DNA of 6,971 nucleotides from Akkermansia sp. (GTDB lineage: Bacteria > Verrucomicrobiota > Verrucomicrobiia > Verrucomicrobiales > Akkermansiaceae), in assembly GCA_020047775.1 (NCBI GenBank), contig JAIFNK010000226.1, forward strand, positions 1 through 6,971. Reading direction: 5' to 3'. This document shows, one piece after another, positions 1 through 6,249 of the stretch. Every line of letters starts with the position of its first letter. Position 1 is the first letter of the stretch. The notes beneath the pieces were generated by a model, which made no database searches, had not been told where the DNA came from, and saw only the letters and a program-made list of their open reading frames with translations. The translations under genes were made by a program, and so were the position numbers.

Positions 1-558
1 AATCAGGCAGTTCTTGATTTCGACGGACTGGCCGATATGGCACTTGTCGCCGATGCTGGTATTGCCGCGGATATAACAGTTCGGGCCGATCTTGCAGTGG
101 TCGCCGATGACGACGTTGCCCTCGATGAAGACGCCGGGCAGGATGCGGCTGCCGAGACCGAGGTGGAGCGTGCCCTCGATGACGGCGGACGGATAGATCT
201 CGCCATGGATGGAGTCGCCGGTGAGGGTGGAGACGTAGAGTTCATTCGCGCGGAGGAGGTCCCACGGGTAGCGGATGATGAAGGAGGTTAGGGCGGTGTG
301 GGTGCTGGTTGGATCCGGGGTGGAGCCGGTCCAGGCGAGCGGGGTGCCTGCGGAGTCGGTGAGGGTGGATTTGCCGCTGGCGGAGAACGCGGCCATGTCG
401 GCGGGTTCAAGCCAGGCTTGGGGGTGAAACGTCAGAGGACGAGTGGGCGAGACGCCCACTCTCCTTGAGTGCTCGGCGAGCGGGATGTTGGCGATGGGGA
501 AATCCTCGATTTTCCGGGTGGGGGAAAGCGGCCAACAATCTGATGGGTCGAACGACAT
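1..558 (-). CDS. Left-handed beta-helix (hexapeptide repeat) acyltransferase, GlmU C-terminal-like, partial at left edge
   Basis: The frame is open from an ATG at 558 to base 1, giving 186 residues with the C-terminus beyond the window. Residues about 120-186 are hexapeptide repeats of the left-handed beta-helix acyltransferase fold (VIEGTLHLG, VFIEGNVVIGD, CKIGPNCYIRG, TSIGDKCHIGQ). They are preceded by YPWDLLRANE (98-107), which resembles the linker joining the nucleotidyltransferase and acetyltransferase halves of archaeal-type GlmU proteins. The roughly 95 residues before it are far too short for a nucleotidyltransferase domain and show no GxGTRM-type signature. The gene starts 6 bp after the glmM stop without a convincing ribosome binding site; the only GAGGA lies 19 bases upstream inside glmM, so translation is probably coupled. 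That position suggests glucosamine-1-phosphate N-acetyltransferase activity, which is inference. LpxA/LpxD-like or another sugar acyltransferase remains possible. Residues about 31-41 are encoded by a palindromic repeat (see 441-461). Confidence 0.8.
   Translation of the reverse strand, partial: MSFDPSDCWPLSPTRKIEDFPIANIPLAEHSRRVGVSPTRPLTFHPQAWLEPADMAAFSASGKSTLTDSAGTPLAWTGSTPDPTSTHTALTSFIIRYPWDLLRANELYVSTLTGDSIHGEIYPSAVIEGTLHLGLGSRILPGVFIEGNVVIGDHCKIGPNCYIRGNTSIGDKCHIGQSVEIKNCLI
441..461. repeat. REP-like palindrome inside a coding sequence
   Basis: A perfect 9-bp inverted repeat, GAGTGGGCG (441-449) and CGCCCACTC (453-461), with a 3-base AGA loop. Partly complementary AGAGGAC/CTCCTT flanks extend it. 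It lies inside the acyltransferase gene and is read in frame as RRVGVSPTR at residues 32-40, between a conserved-looking N-terminal stretch and the rest of the protein. Its shape is that of a dispersed repetitive extragenic palindrome. I recall translations such as RVGVSPT and GETPTLL in many verrucomicrobial proteins, but other genomic copies cannot be seen from this window. Confidence 0.7.
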
Positions 559-564
559 GGGCGG

Positions 565-1914
565 TTATTGTCCGATTTCCTCGTGGATGGCGGTGGAGAA
601 CTTGCTGACCCAGGAGGTGACTTCGGCGAGCTCGCGGTGCTCGACGAGCACGCGGATTTTGTTCTCGGTGCCGGAGTAGCGGATCAGGTGGCGGCCGCTG
701 TCGCCGAACTCGGCGGTGGCTTCCTGCATGAGTTTTTGCAGCTTGGGCAGGGTTTCCAACGGCGGCTTGGAGGGCACCGGCATGTTGGCGAGCTGGGTGG
801 GATACTCGTGCATGATGGCGGCGAGCTCGGCGAGCGTGGCCTTGCGGTCGATCATCATGCGCAGGACCTGGAGCGCACTGAGGATGCCATCGCCGGTGGT
901 GACGTGGTCGCCGAAGATGAGGTGGCCGGAATTTTCACCGCCGAAGGAGTAACCGTTTTTGCGCATGCACTCGATGACGCTGCGGTCGCCGACGGCGGTG
1001 GTTTCAACCTTGATGCCGTGGTTTTTCATGGCCTCGATCAGCCCGAGATTGCTCATGACGGTGGCGACGAGGGTGTCGTGGCGGAGTTTTCCCTGCTCTT
1101 TCAAGCCGATGGCGCAGAGGCCGAGAATGCGGTCGCCGCTGACGACCTGGCCGCTGGCGTCGGTGAAGATGACGCGGTCGGCGTCGCCGTCAAAGGAGAT
1201 GCCGAGGTCGGCCTTGTGTTTGCGTACGAGTTCGCCGGCGGCTTCCGGGTGGAGCGCGCCGCAGCCGTCGTTGATGTTGAGGCCGTCGGGCTCGTTGCAG
1301 ACGGTGATGACCTCTGCACCGAGTTCCTTGAAAATGAGCGGGCCGATGAAATAGGCGGCGCCGTTTCCGCAATCGACGACGATTTTCAGGCCTTGGAGGG
1401 AAATGTTGTCGGCGGTGTGCTTGGCGAACTCGATGTAACGGCCGCGGGCGTCATCGATGCGGTGGGCCTTGCCGATTTGGGCGGGCGGCAGCGGGGCTGC
1501 CTCGGGTTCGTCGCCCATGATGTGGCGCTCGATGAGGGCTTCGAGGTCGTCGGAGAGCTTGTAGCCGTCCGGACCGAAGATTTTCATGCCGTTGTCCTCG
1601 TAGGGATTGTGGGAGGCGGTGATCATGATGCCGGCGACAGCTCCCATGGATTTCGTCAAGTGGGCGACGGCGGGCGTGGGCATGGGGCCGACGAGATAGA
1701 CGTCCATTCCCATGGAAACGAGGCCGCTGGTGATGGCCGTTTCCAGCATGTAGCCGGAAATGCGGGTGTCCTTGCCGATGAGCACGCGGTTGCGGCGCGA
1801 GCCGTCGGAGCGGAGGACGTTGGCGACGGCCTTGCCCATGCGGAGGGCGACCTCGGCGGTGATCGGAAATTCGTTCACACGGCCGCGAATGCCGTCGGTT
1901 CCAAAAAGTTTCAT
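565..1914 (-). CDS. glmM: Phosphoglucosamine mutase
   Basis: GlmM converts glucosamine-6-phosphate to glucosamine-1-phosphate in the cytoplasm, on the route to UDP-GlcNAc for peptidoglycan and lipopolysaccharide. The 449-residue protein matches the usual family length of about 445-450. It opens with MKLFGTDGIRGRVNEFP. The phosphoserine loop ITASHNP places the catalytic serine at 101, the metal-binding loop DGDADR is at 242-247, the sugar-binding GGENSGH at 325-331, and the phosphate-binding RYSGTENKIRV at 412-422. All four alpha-D-phosphohexomutase signature loops are therefore present. The ATG at 1914 was chosen because the conserved KLFGTDG follows directly. An in-frame TTG at 1950 would add 12 unconserved residues and sits in a hairpin. 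Only a weak GAAAG precedes the ATG. murI lies 109 bp upstream and an acyltransferase 6 bp downstream, all on one strand, consistent with a cell-wall precursor operon. Confidence 0.97.
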   Translation of the reverse strand: MKLFGTDGIRGRVNEFPITAEVALRMGKAVANVLRSDGSRRNRVLIGKDTRISGYMLETAITSGLVSMGMDVYLVGPMPTPAVAHLTKSMGAVAGIMITASHNPYEDNGMKIFGPDGYKLSDDLEALIERHIMGDEPEAAPLPPAQIGKAHRIDDARGRYIEFAKHTADNISLQGLKIVVDCGNGAAYFIGPLIFKELGAEVITVCNEPDGLNINDGCGALHPEAAGELVRKHKADLGISFDGDADRVIFTDASGQVVSGDRILGLCAIGLKEQGKLRHDTLVATVMSNLGLIEAMKNHGIKVETTAVGDRSVIECMRKNGYSFGGENSGHLIFGDHVTTGDGILSALQVLRMMIDRKATLAELAAIMHEYPTQLANMPVPSKPPLETLPKLQKLMQEATAEFGDSGRHLIRYSGTENKIRVLVEHRELAEVTSWVSKFSTAIHEEIGQ

Positions 1915-1943
1915 GGTTGCTTTCACAGATTTAAACGGAGAGT

Positions 1944-1963
1944 TGTTCAAAAAAAACTGAACA
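1944..1963 (-). other. Small hairpin in the leader of glmM
   Basis: TGTTCA (1944-1949) and TGAACA (1958-1963) form a perfect 6-bp inverted repeat around an 8-base loop that is an A-run on the plus strand and a T-run on the minus strand. It ends 30 bp before the chosen glmM start, within the 109-bp murI-glmM gap. It could be an operator-like dyad or a leader hairpin. It does not look like an intrinsic terminator, because the T-run is in the loop rather than after the stem. Confidence 0.3.
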
Positions 1964-2023
1964 GTGCAAGGCCAAACCCGGTGGGGGCGAATGAAGATAA
2001 GCCGTGGCGACCGGTGATCGCCG

Positions 2024-2821
2024 CTACAGCACGGCGCGGTGGATGCGGCCGGGCGATTTCGTGAGGAACTGGCGGGACAGGATCTCGAACTGCTCGGAAA
2101 GGTCGGTGAGGTGGATTTCCAAGGTGCCGGCGCGGTCGGAGGGTTCGAGCAGGCCGAGGCGGGTGAGCTCCTTTTTCAAGTGCTCGGCGCAGGTGGTCGC
2201 GGAGTCCACGAGGCGGACGTCCGGCGGCAGGAGGTCTTTTAAGACGGGGATCAGCAAGGGGTAATGGGTGCAGGCGAGCATCAGGGTATCGATGCCTTTT
2301 TCGATCAGCGGATCGAGGTAGGTCTTCAAAACCTGGCGTGTGGCCGGGTGGTCGATCCAGTTTTCCTCGATCAGCGGAACAAGCAGCGGCGTGGCCTGGC
2401 CGTGGATGAGCAGGCCGGTCCGGCGCAGGGCGAGCGCGTGTTGGTAGGCGTGGGACTGGATGGTGCCGCGGGTGGCGATGATGCCGATGCGCACGGCGTC
2501 CGGGCAGGCAAGCGCTGCTTCCACGCCGGGCTCGATGACGCCGAGGATGGGAATCCGGTATTTCTCGTGAAGGCTCGGCAAGGCGTGGGCGGTGGCGGTA
2601 TTGCAGGCGACCACGATGGCTTTAACGCCGCGCGCGATGAGGAAACGCACGTCCTCGTCGGCGAACTGGCGGATGGTTTCCGGGCTTTTCGAGCCGTAGG
2701 GCAGGCGCGCGGTGTCGCCGAGATAGAGAATATTTTCCGCCGGCAGGAGTTCCTGCACGGCGCGGACGACGGTCAGTCCGCCGACGCCGGAGTCGAAAAA
2801 TCCAAGAGGTGCTGAATTCAC
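2024..2821 (-). CDS. murI: Glutamate racemase
   Basis: MurI interconverts L- and D-glutamate without cofactor, supplying D-Glu for the peptidoglycan stem peptide. From the GTG at 2821 the protein has 265 residues, the usual family length. Visible signatures are FFDSGVGGLT (8-17, with the conserved Asp-Ser at 10-11), GDTARLPYG (35-43), VVACNTA (70-76) with catalytic Cys73, and LACTHYPLL (182-190) with catalytic Cys184 and the neighbouring His186. DSATT follows at 206-210. The GTG start puts the DSGVGG motif about ten residues in, as in other racemases. The frame stays open upstream to a TTG at 2923, but that stretch encodes a repeat (RIRRIRQIRG) and has no family similarity. No clear Shine-Dalgarno sequence precedes the GTG. 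It is probably co-transcribed with glmM downstream and is divergent from the LysR-type gene. Confidence 0.96.
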   Translation of the reverse strand: MNSAPLGFFDSGVGGLTVVRAVQELLPAENILYLGDTARLPYGSKSPETIRQFADEDVRFLIARGVKAIVVACNTATAHALPSLHEKYRIPILGVIEPGVEAALACPDAVRIGIIATRGTIQSHAYQHALALRRTGLLIHGQATPLLVPLIEENWIDHPATRQVLKTYLDPLIEKGIDTLMLACTHYPLLIPVLKDLLPPDVRLVDSATTCAEHLKKELTRLGLLEPSDRAGTLEIHLTDLSEQFEILSRQFLTKSPGRIHRAVL

Positions 2822-2887
2822 TGGCGGGATTGTGACCGGCTCACCGCCCGCGCCAAGCGTTTTGCGACGAGGGCAAAAGAAGATATA

Positions 2888-2992
2888 GGCACCACGAATC
2901 TGGCGAATCCTGCGAATCTGCAAGAATCAGAAAAGAACGCCCGGAAGGGTGAGCAACGAAAGATTCGCTCGATTCTCCAGATTTGCGGTGCC
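2888..2992. repeat. 105-bp imperfect inverted repeat built of 9-bp units
   Basis: The arms are 2888-2918 and 2962-2992, 31 bases each. They match at 26 of 31 positions when one is reverse-complemented, with a 43-base centre. Each arm has a 9-base period: CGAATCTGG, CGAATCCTG, CGAATCTGC and a degenerate AAGAATCAG at 2895-2930, and GATTCGCTC, GATTCTCCA, GATTTGCGG at 2962-2988. The element fills most of the 247-bp gap between the divergent murI and LysR-type starts, so it may carry or displace their promoters. A TATATC (minus strand, 2882-2887) and a TAAAAT (plus strand, 2995-3000) flank its two ends and could be -10 elements, but neither has a good -35 partner. It looks like a small non-coding dispersed repeat; no transposase is present. 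Confidence 0.75.
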
Positions 2993-3068
2993 TTTAAAAT
3001 GCGTTATTTGACAGCACACTCGAACAATAAAGGGTGGAAGATAGGCTCCAGGTTGCTAAGAAACGGCC

Positions 3069-3962
3069 ATGGAATTGCGGCAATTGAAGCATTTTATCGC
3101 GGTGGCCGAGGGCGGAAGCATCACAGCGGCGGCAAAAACGCTGCGGCTCACGCAACCGGCGCTCAGCCGCCAGATCAAGGCGCTGGAGGAGGAACTGGAA
3201 ACCGCGCTGCTGGAGCGCGGGGCGCATTCCATCGCGCTCACGCCTGCCGGCGAGGTGCTGGTGACGGAGGCCCGCAAGCTGGTCGGCTTCAGCGAGAAGA
3301 TGATCGAAAAAGTGAAGTCCACGGCCATGGGCGAGCCGCTGCGGGTGGGTTACGCGCCGTCGCTGGCGGGGGAATTCCTGTCGGTGGCGATCCAGCGCTT
3401 TACCCGGATTCATCCGAATGTGCGGGTGAGTCTCTACGATTGGTCGTCAGCGGAAATGCGGACCGGGCTGAAGGCGGGCAAGCTCGACCTGATCGTCGCC
3501 GCGCCGTGCCTCGGGATTCATGAACCGATCCAGTGGATTTCGCTGCGCGACTACGGCTGGCAACTGGTGATGCCGGCCGATCATCCGCTCGGGAAAAAGA
3601 AGCTGATTTCCCCGAAGGATCTAGCCGGGCAACGACTGTTGTTATACGACCGCGAGCACTATCCGGATTACTGGGACCGGGTGACGTCGTTCTTCCGCAG
3701 CCAGAATCTGCAGGCGAAGGTGGCGGGTGAATTCGATGGCGTGAGCAGCCTGACCGCCGCGTTGGAGAGCCATCTCGGGATCGCATTGTTAGCTGAAAGC
3801 AGCCCGATCGACAACGGCAGGAACAAGCGGCTGATCAGCCGTCCGTTGGCGGTCGCACCGCCACGGATCGAGGTGGCGGCGGGTATTTCGGCGGAAGGAA
3901 ATACTTCGGCGCAGTTGTTGGAGTTTATCGAGGAGCTCAAGCTTGCGGCGAAGCCCGGCTGA
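3069..3962 (+). CDS. LysR-family transcriptional regulator
   Basis: A 297-residue DNA-binding regulator of ordinary LysR length. Residues 1-60 form the winged helix-turn-helix: MELRQLKHFIAVAE, then SITAAAKTLRLTQPALSRQI (18-37) as the recognition segment, and LLERGAHSIALTPAG as the wing. A linker helix covers about 60-88. The effector-binding domain, a periplasmic-binding-protein fold, begins at LRVGYAPS (91-98) and includes the family hallmark VMPADHPLG. The inducer cannot be told from sequence. The ATG at 3069 gives the canonical N-terminus; only a weak purine stretch (AAGAAACGG) precedes it. It is the only plus-strand gene here, divergent from murI across a repeat-bearing gap and convergent with the sugar symporter. 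LysR regulators often control the divergent neighbour, but murI would be an unusual target, so the regulated gene is uncertain. Confidence 0.95.
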   Translation: MELRQLKHFIAVAEGGSITAAAKTLRLTQPALSRQIKALEEELETALLERGAHSIALTPAGEVLVTEARKLVGFSEKMIEKVKSTAMGEPLRVGYAPSLAGEFLSVAIQRFTRIHPNVRVSLYDWSSAEMRTGLKAGKLDLIVAAPCLGIHEPIQWISLRDYGWQLVMPADHPLGKKKLISPKDLAGQRLLLYDREHYPDYWDRVTSFFRSQNLQAKVAGEFDGVSSLTAALESHLGIALLAESSPIDNGRNKRLISRPLAVAPPRIEVAAGISAEGNTSAQLLEFIEELKLAAKPG

Positions 3963-3986
3963 TACCAGCCACCTCAAATAGAGTCA

Positions 3987-4075
3987 CGCTCGCGGAGCGA
4001 TGAACTGGAGCGCGGAATTCATTCCGCCCGAGTAGGTATGGAGATTTCGTGCGGAATAAATTCCACGCTCCAATT
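3987..4075. repeat. Composite palindromic repeat downstream of the LysR-type gene
   Basis: A small hairpin, CGCTC (3987-3991) with GAGCG (3995-3999), precedes a larger inverted repeat. Its 25-base arms, 4003-4027 and 4051-4075, match at 22 of 25 positions around a 23-base centre. The left arm contains its own palindrome, GCGGAAT-TC-ATTCCGC (4012-4027), and the right arm a degraded copy. All three arm mismatches are C/T changes, consistent with decay of a once-perfect repeat. The element starts 25 bp after the LysR-type stop in the convergent intergenic region. The open frame across it on the minus strand (3937-4125) has no family similarity I recognise and is not called as a gene. Confidence 0.75.
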
Positions 4076-4118
4076 GAAAGATCCCCTCGTTCCCAGGATT
4101 TGGCCTGATGTTCATCGC

Positions 4119-4156
4119 CAAACAAAAGCGCCCTGTCCGGTGAGGACAGGGCGCTT
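4119..4156 (-). terminator. Intrinsic terminator of the galM-symporter operon
   Basis: A perfect 13-bp stem (AAGCGCCCTGTCC at 4126-4138, GGACAGGGCGCTT at 4144-4156) with a 5-base loop. On the minus strand it is followed by TTTTGTTT, the classic Rho-independent layout. It lies 35 bp past the symporter stop. On the plus strand the stem is followed by CGCAGG before a TTTT, so termination of the LysR-type transcript here would be weaker. Confidence 0.9.
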
Positions 4157-4191
4157 CGCAGGTTTTGGATTTTAGTGGGAAATCGGGAGAC

Positions 4192-6210
4192 TTACCAGAA
4201 GTAAACGTAGAGCGCCAGGGTGGCGATCACCACGCCAACGGCCCAGACCTTGGCGGTCTTCGAGGATTCGAGGGCGATCAGATCGGTCGTCGGCATCACG
4301 ACGGGTTTTTCCATCGGCTTGACCAAGGTGATGACCGTCATCACGGCGAAGACCACGCCGAAGCAGATTGCCATCCGGTTAAGGAAGGGAATGCCGCCTT
4401 GGAAAAGGTAGAGGTAGGCGTAGAGCACGACGTTCACCAGAATTCCCAGCCAGCCAAGGAAGCGCGGGGCACGTGGCACCATGAATCCGAACAGGAAGAC
4501 CATGAGCACTCCCGGACTGATGAATCCTTGGAACTCCTGGATGAAGGTGAAGATGCCGCCGAAGGCAGGATTTCCGAGGTTCGGAGCAATCAGGCAGGAA
4601 ATCAGGACAAACAGCACGGTGAAGAATTTCCCCATGCCGACCAACTGGTCTTGCGTGCTGTGCGGTTTGAGTTTTTGGAAAATATCGATGGTGGCGATGG
4701 TCGATGCCGAGTTCAGCATGGAGGCGAGCGAGGAAACGACGGCTCCGAAGATCGCGGCGAGCACGAACCAGGTGATGCCGGGCTTCATCAGCTTGCGCAG
4801 CAGCATCGGGAACGCGGCGTCGTAGTCATAACCGATCAACTTGGTGCCGACGGGGACTTGTTTGGCGGCGGCGATGGCGAGCAGGTCGGTGTTCACCTGG
4901 GTGAGTTTCTCCGGAGTGGCATCGACGATGTCCACTTTCTCGCCGAGAACGCGGGCATTGTGTTCGATCACTTTGATGGTGTTGGCCTGATCCACTTTCG
5001 CGAAATTTCCGGTCACCGGATGGACGCTGAGTTTGCCGGTCGCATCGGCGGTCTCGATGGTGGCGAGAATCAGATTGTTCTTCTTCATCGCCTCGGCGCG
5101 CAGGTCCTTGCTGTAGAGGTTGAAGCAAAGGATGCCCGGAATCACGACGACGAAGGGAATGATCAGTTTCAAAGCGGCGGCGAAGACGATGCCCTTCTGC
5201 CCTTCCGCCAGGGATTTGGAGCCGAGCGTGCGCTGCACGATGTATTGGTTGAGGCCCCAGTAGAAAAAGTTAGGAATCCAGAGACCCAGCACGAGGGCGG
5301 TCCACGGGATGGCAGGATCGGACTTCGGACGGATCATGTGCAGCTTGCCGCCGGACATGTTTTCGCCCTCGACGGCCACCGCTTCGCCATCTTTCCCGTG
5401 ATTGAGAAGCATGAAGCGGTCCCAGCCACCGGCCTTTTCGAGATCCGCGACCGTGGCGCTGGAGTTGGCCACTTTGGTTTCCATGAGATCCTGCGGGTTG
5501 GCGTCCTTCATCGCGGTCAAGGCCAGCGACATGACAACCGCGCCGCCGGCGATCAGGGCCGCGCCCCAAATCAAGTCGGTCCAGGCGCAGGCTTTCAAGC
5601 CACCGACAAACACATAGGCTGCGGCGGAAAGTCCGATGATCCAGCAGCCCACCGTGATGGAACCCAGATCCAGGCCGAAGACTTGCTGTCCGGCGAAGAA
5701 CACCGACACCACCTTGGCACCGGAGTAGATCACAGAAGCAGTCGGCACACCCACCAGAATGACCAGTGTGGAAATGGCCATCACCGTTCGGGACACCACG
5801 CCGTAGCGGTATTCCAGGAATTCCGGGATGGTATAGATGCCGCAGCGCAAGAGCTTGGGCAGGAAAACAAAAGCGACCACCACCAGGGTGATCGCCGCCA
5901 TCCACTCATAGGACGCGATGGCCATGCCGAGCCAATCCGCGGCCTGGCCGGACATGCCGACGAACTGCTCCGTGGAAATGTTAGCGGCGATCAGCGAGAA
6001 GCCGACCAACCACCACGTGAGTCCCCGCCCGGCGAGGAAGTAGCCTGCGGCTCCGCCGGATTCGGCTTCACCCTTGGTCTCTTTGTTTCCCTGCCAGATC
6101 CCGAAGGCGATGACGCCGATGACGGCGACAAAGAAAAGGACCATGTCGAGCGTGCCCATGGTACTGGATTCCACCGGTGCCTGGGCGAGAAGATAAATGG
6201 GTAATGTCAT
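4192..6210 (-). CDS. SGLT-type sodium:sugar (galactose/glucose) symporter
   Basis: An inner-membrane sodium-driven sugar importer of the solute:sodium symporter family, 672 residues. An N-terminal membrane segment (about 21-39) precedes the ten-helix core. Core helix 1 carries FSLIAANISTEQFVGMSG, helix 2 IASYEWM, helix 6 WIPNFFYWGLNQYI, helix 8 VVSSLASMLNSAS. Compared from memory with Vibrio vSGLT, the sugar contacts are kept: Asn77, Gln82, Glu102, Asn314, Lys348, Gln558, with the inner-gate Tyr317 and Trp318. Sodium-site Ser493 and Ser494 are also kept. The vSGLT Ser91 position is Ala105 here. The protein is about 129 residues longer than vSGLT, mostly from loops at about 236-299 and 367-465, both predicted periplasmic. 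Starts at ATG 6210 without a clear Shine-Dalgarno; ATG 6159 (residue 18) is an alternative. It follows galM by 39 bp, supporting a hexose substrate. Confidence 0.93.
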   Translation of the reverse strand: MTLPIYLLAQAPVESSTMGTLDMVLFFVAVIGVIAFGIWQGNKETKGEAESGGAAGYFLAGRGLTWWLVGFSLIAANISTEQFVGMSGQAADWLGMAIASYEWMAAITLVVVAFVFLPKLLRCGIYTIPEFLEYRYGVVSRTVMAISTLVILVGVPTASVIYSGAKVVSVFFAGQQVFGLDLGSITVGCWIIGLSAAAYVFVGGLKACAWTDLIWGAALIAGGAVVMSLALTAMKDANPQDLMETKVANSSATVADLEKAGGWDRFMLLNHGKDGEAVAVEGENMSGGKLHMIRPKSDPAIPWTALVLGLWIPNFFYWGLNQYIVQRTLGSKSLAEGQKGIVFAAALKLIIPFVVVIPGILCFNLYSKDLRAEAMKKNNLILATIETADATGKLSVHPVTGNFAKVDQANTIKVIEHNARVLGEKVDIVDATPEKLTQVNTDLLAIAAAKQVPVGTKLIGYDYDAAFPMLLRKLMKPGITWFVLAAIFGAVVSSLASMLNSASTIATIDIFQKLKPHSTQDQLVGMGKFFTVLFVLISCLIAPNLGNPAFGGIFTFIQEFQGFISPGVLMVFLFGFMVPRAPRFLGWLGILVNVVLYAYLYLFQGGIPFLNRMAICFGVVFAVMTVITLVKPMEKPVVMPTTDLIALESSKTAKVWAVGVVIATLALYVYFW

Positions 6211-6249
6211 GTTTTCGGTTTATTTAGAAACTAGCGGTTCTTTGTGGGT

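Noticed and set aside
2004..2024. GTGGCGA/TCGCCGC hairpin at the murI stop as a terminator
   Set aside because: No T-run follows the stem on the minus strand, and the downstream glmM probably needs read-through.
568..2064. 498-codon open frame on the plus strand opposite glmM
   Set aside because: It is antisense to glmM, whose catalytic motifs are all intact. The product is low-complexity Gly/Ala/Asp/Val without recognisable motifs.
2264..2815. 183-codon plus-strand open frame opposite murI
   Set aside because: Shadow of murI, with Gly/Asp-rich composition and no motifs.
3008..3013. TTGACA ahead of the LysR-type gene as a -35 box
   Set aside because: The hexamer is perfect, but 16-18 bases downstream there is only AGGGTG-like sequence and no acceptable -10 element.
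3937..4125. 62-codon minus-strand frame between the LysR-type gene and the terminator
   Set aside because: It runs through the composite palindromic repeat and overlaps the end of the LysR-type gene; the peptide is a translation of repeat DNA.
4165..6204. 679-codon open frame on the plus strand opposite the symporter
   Set aside because: It is the antisense shadow of a well-supported membrane protein. Its product is rich in His, Asp, Gly and Glu with no domain, as expected opposite a GC-rich gene.
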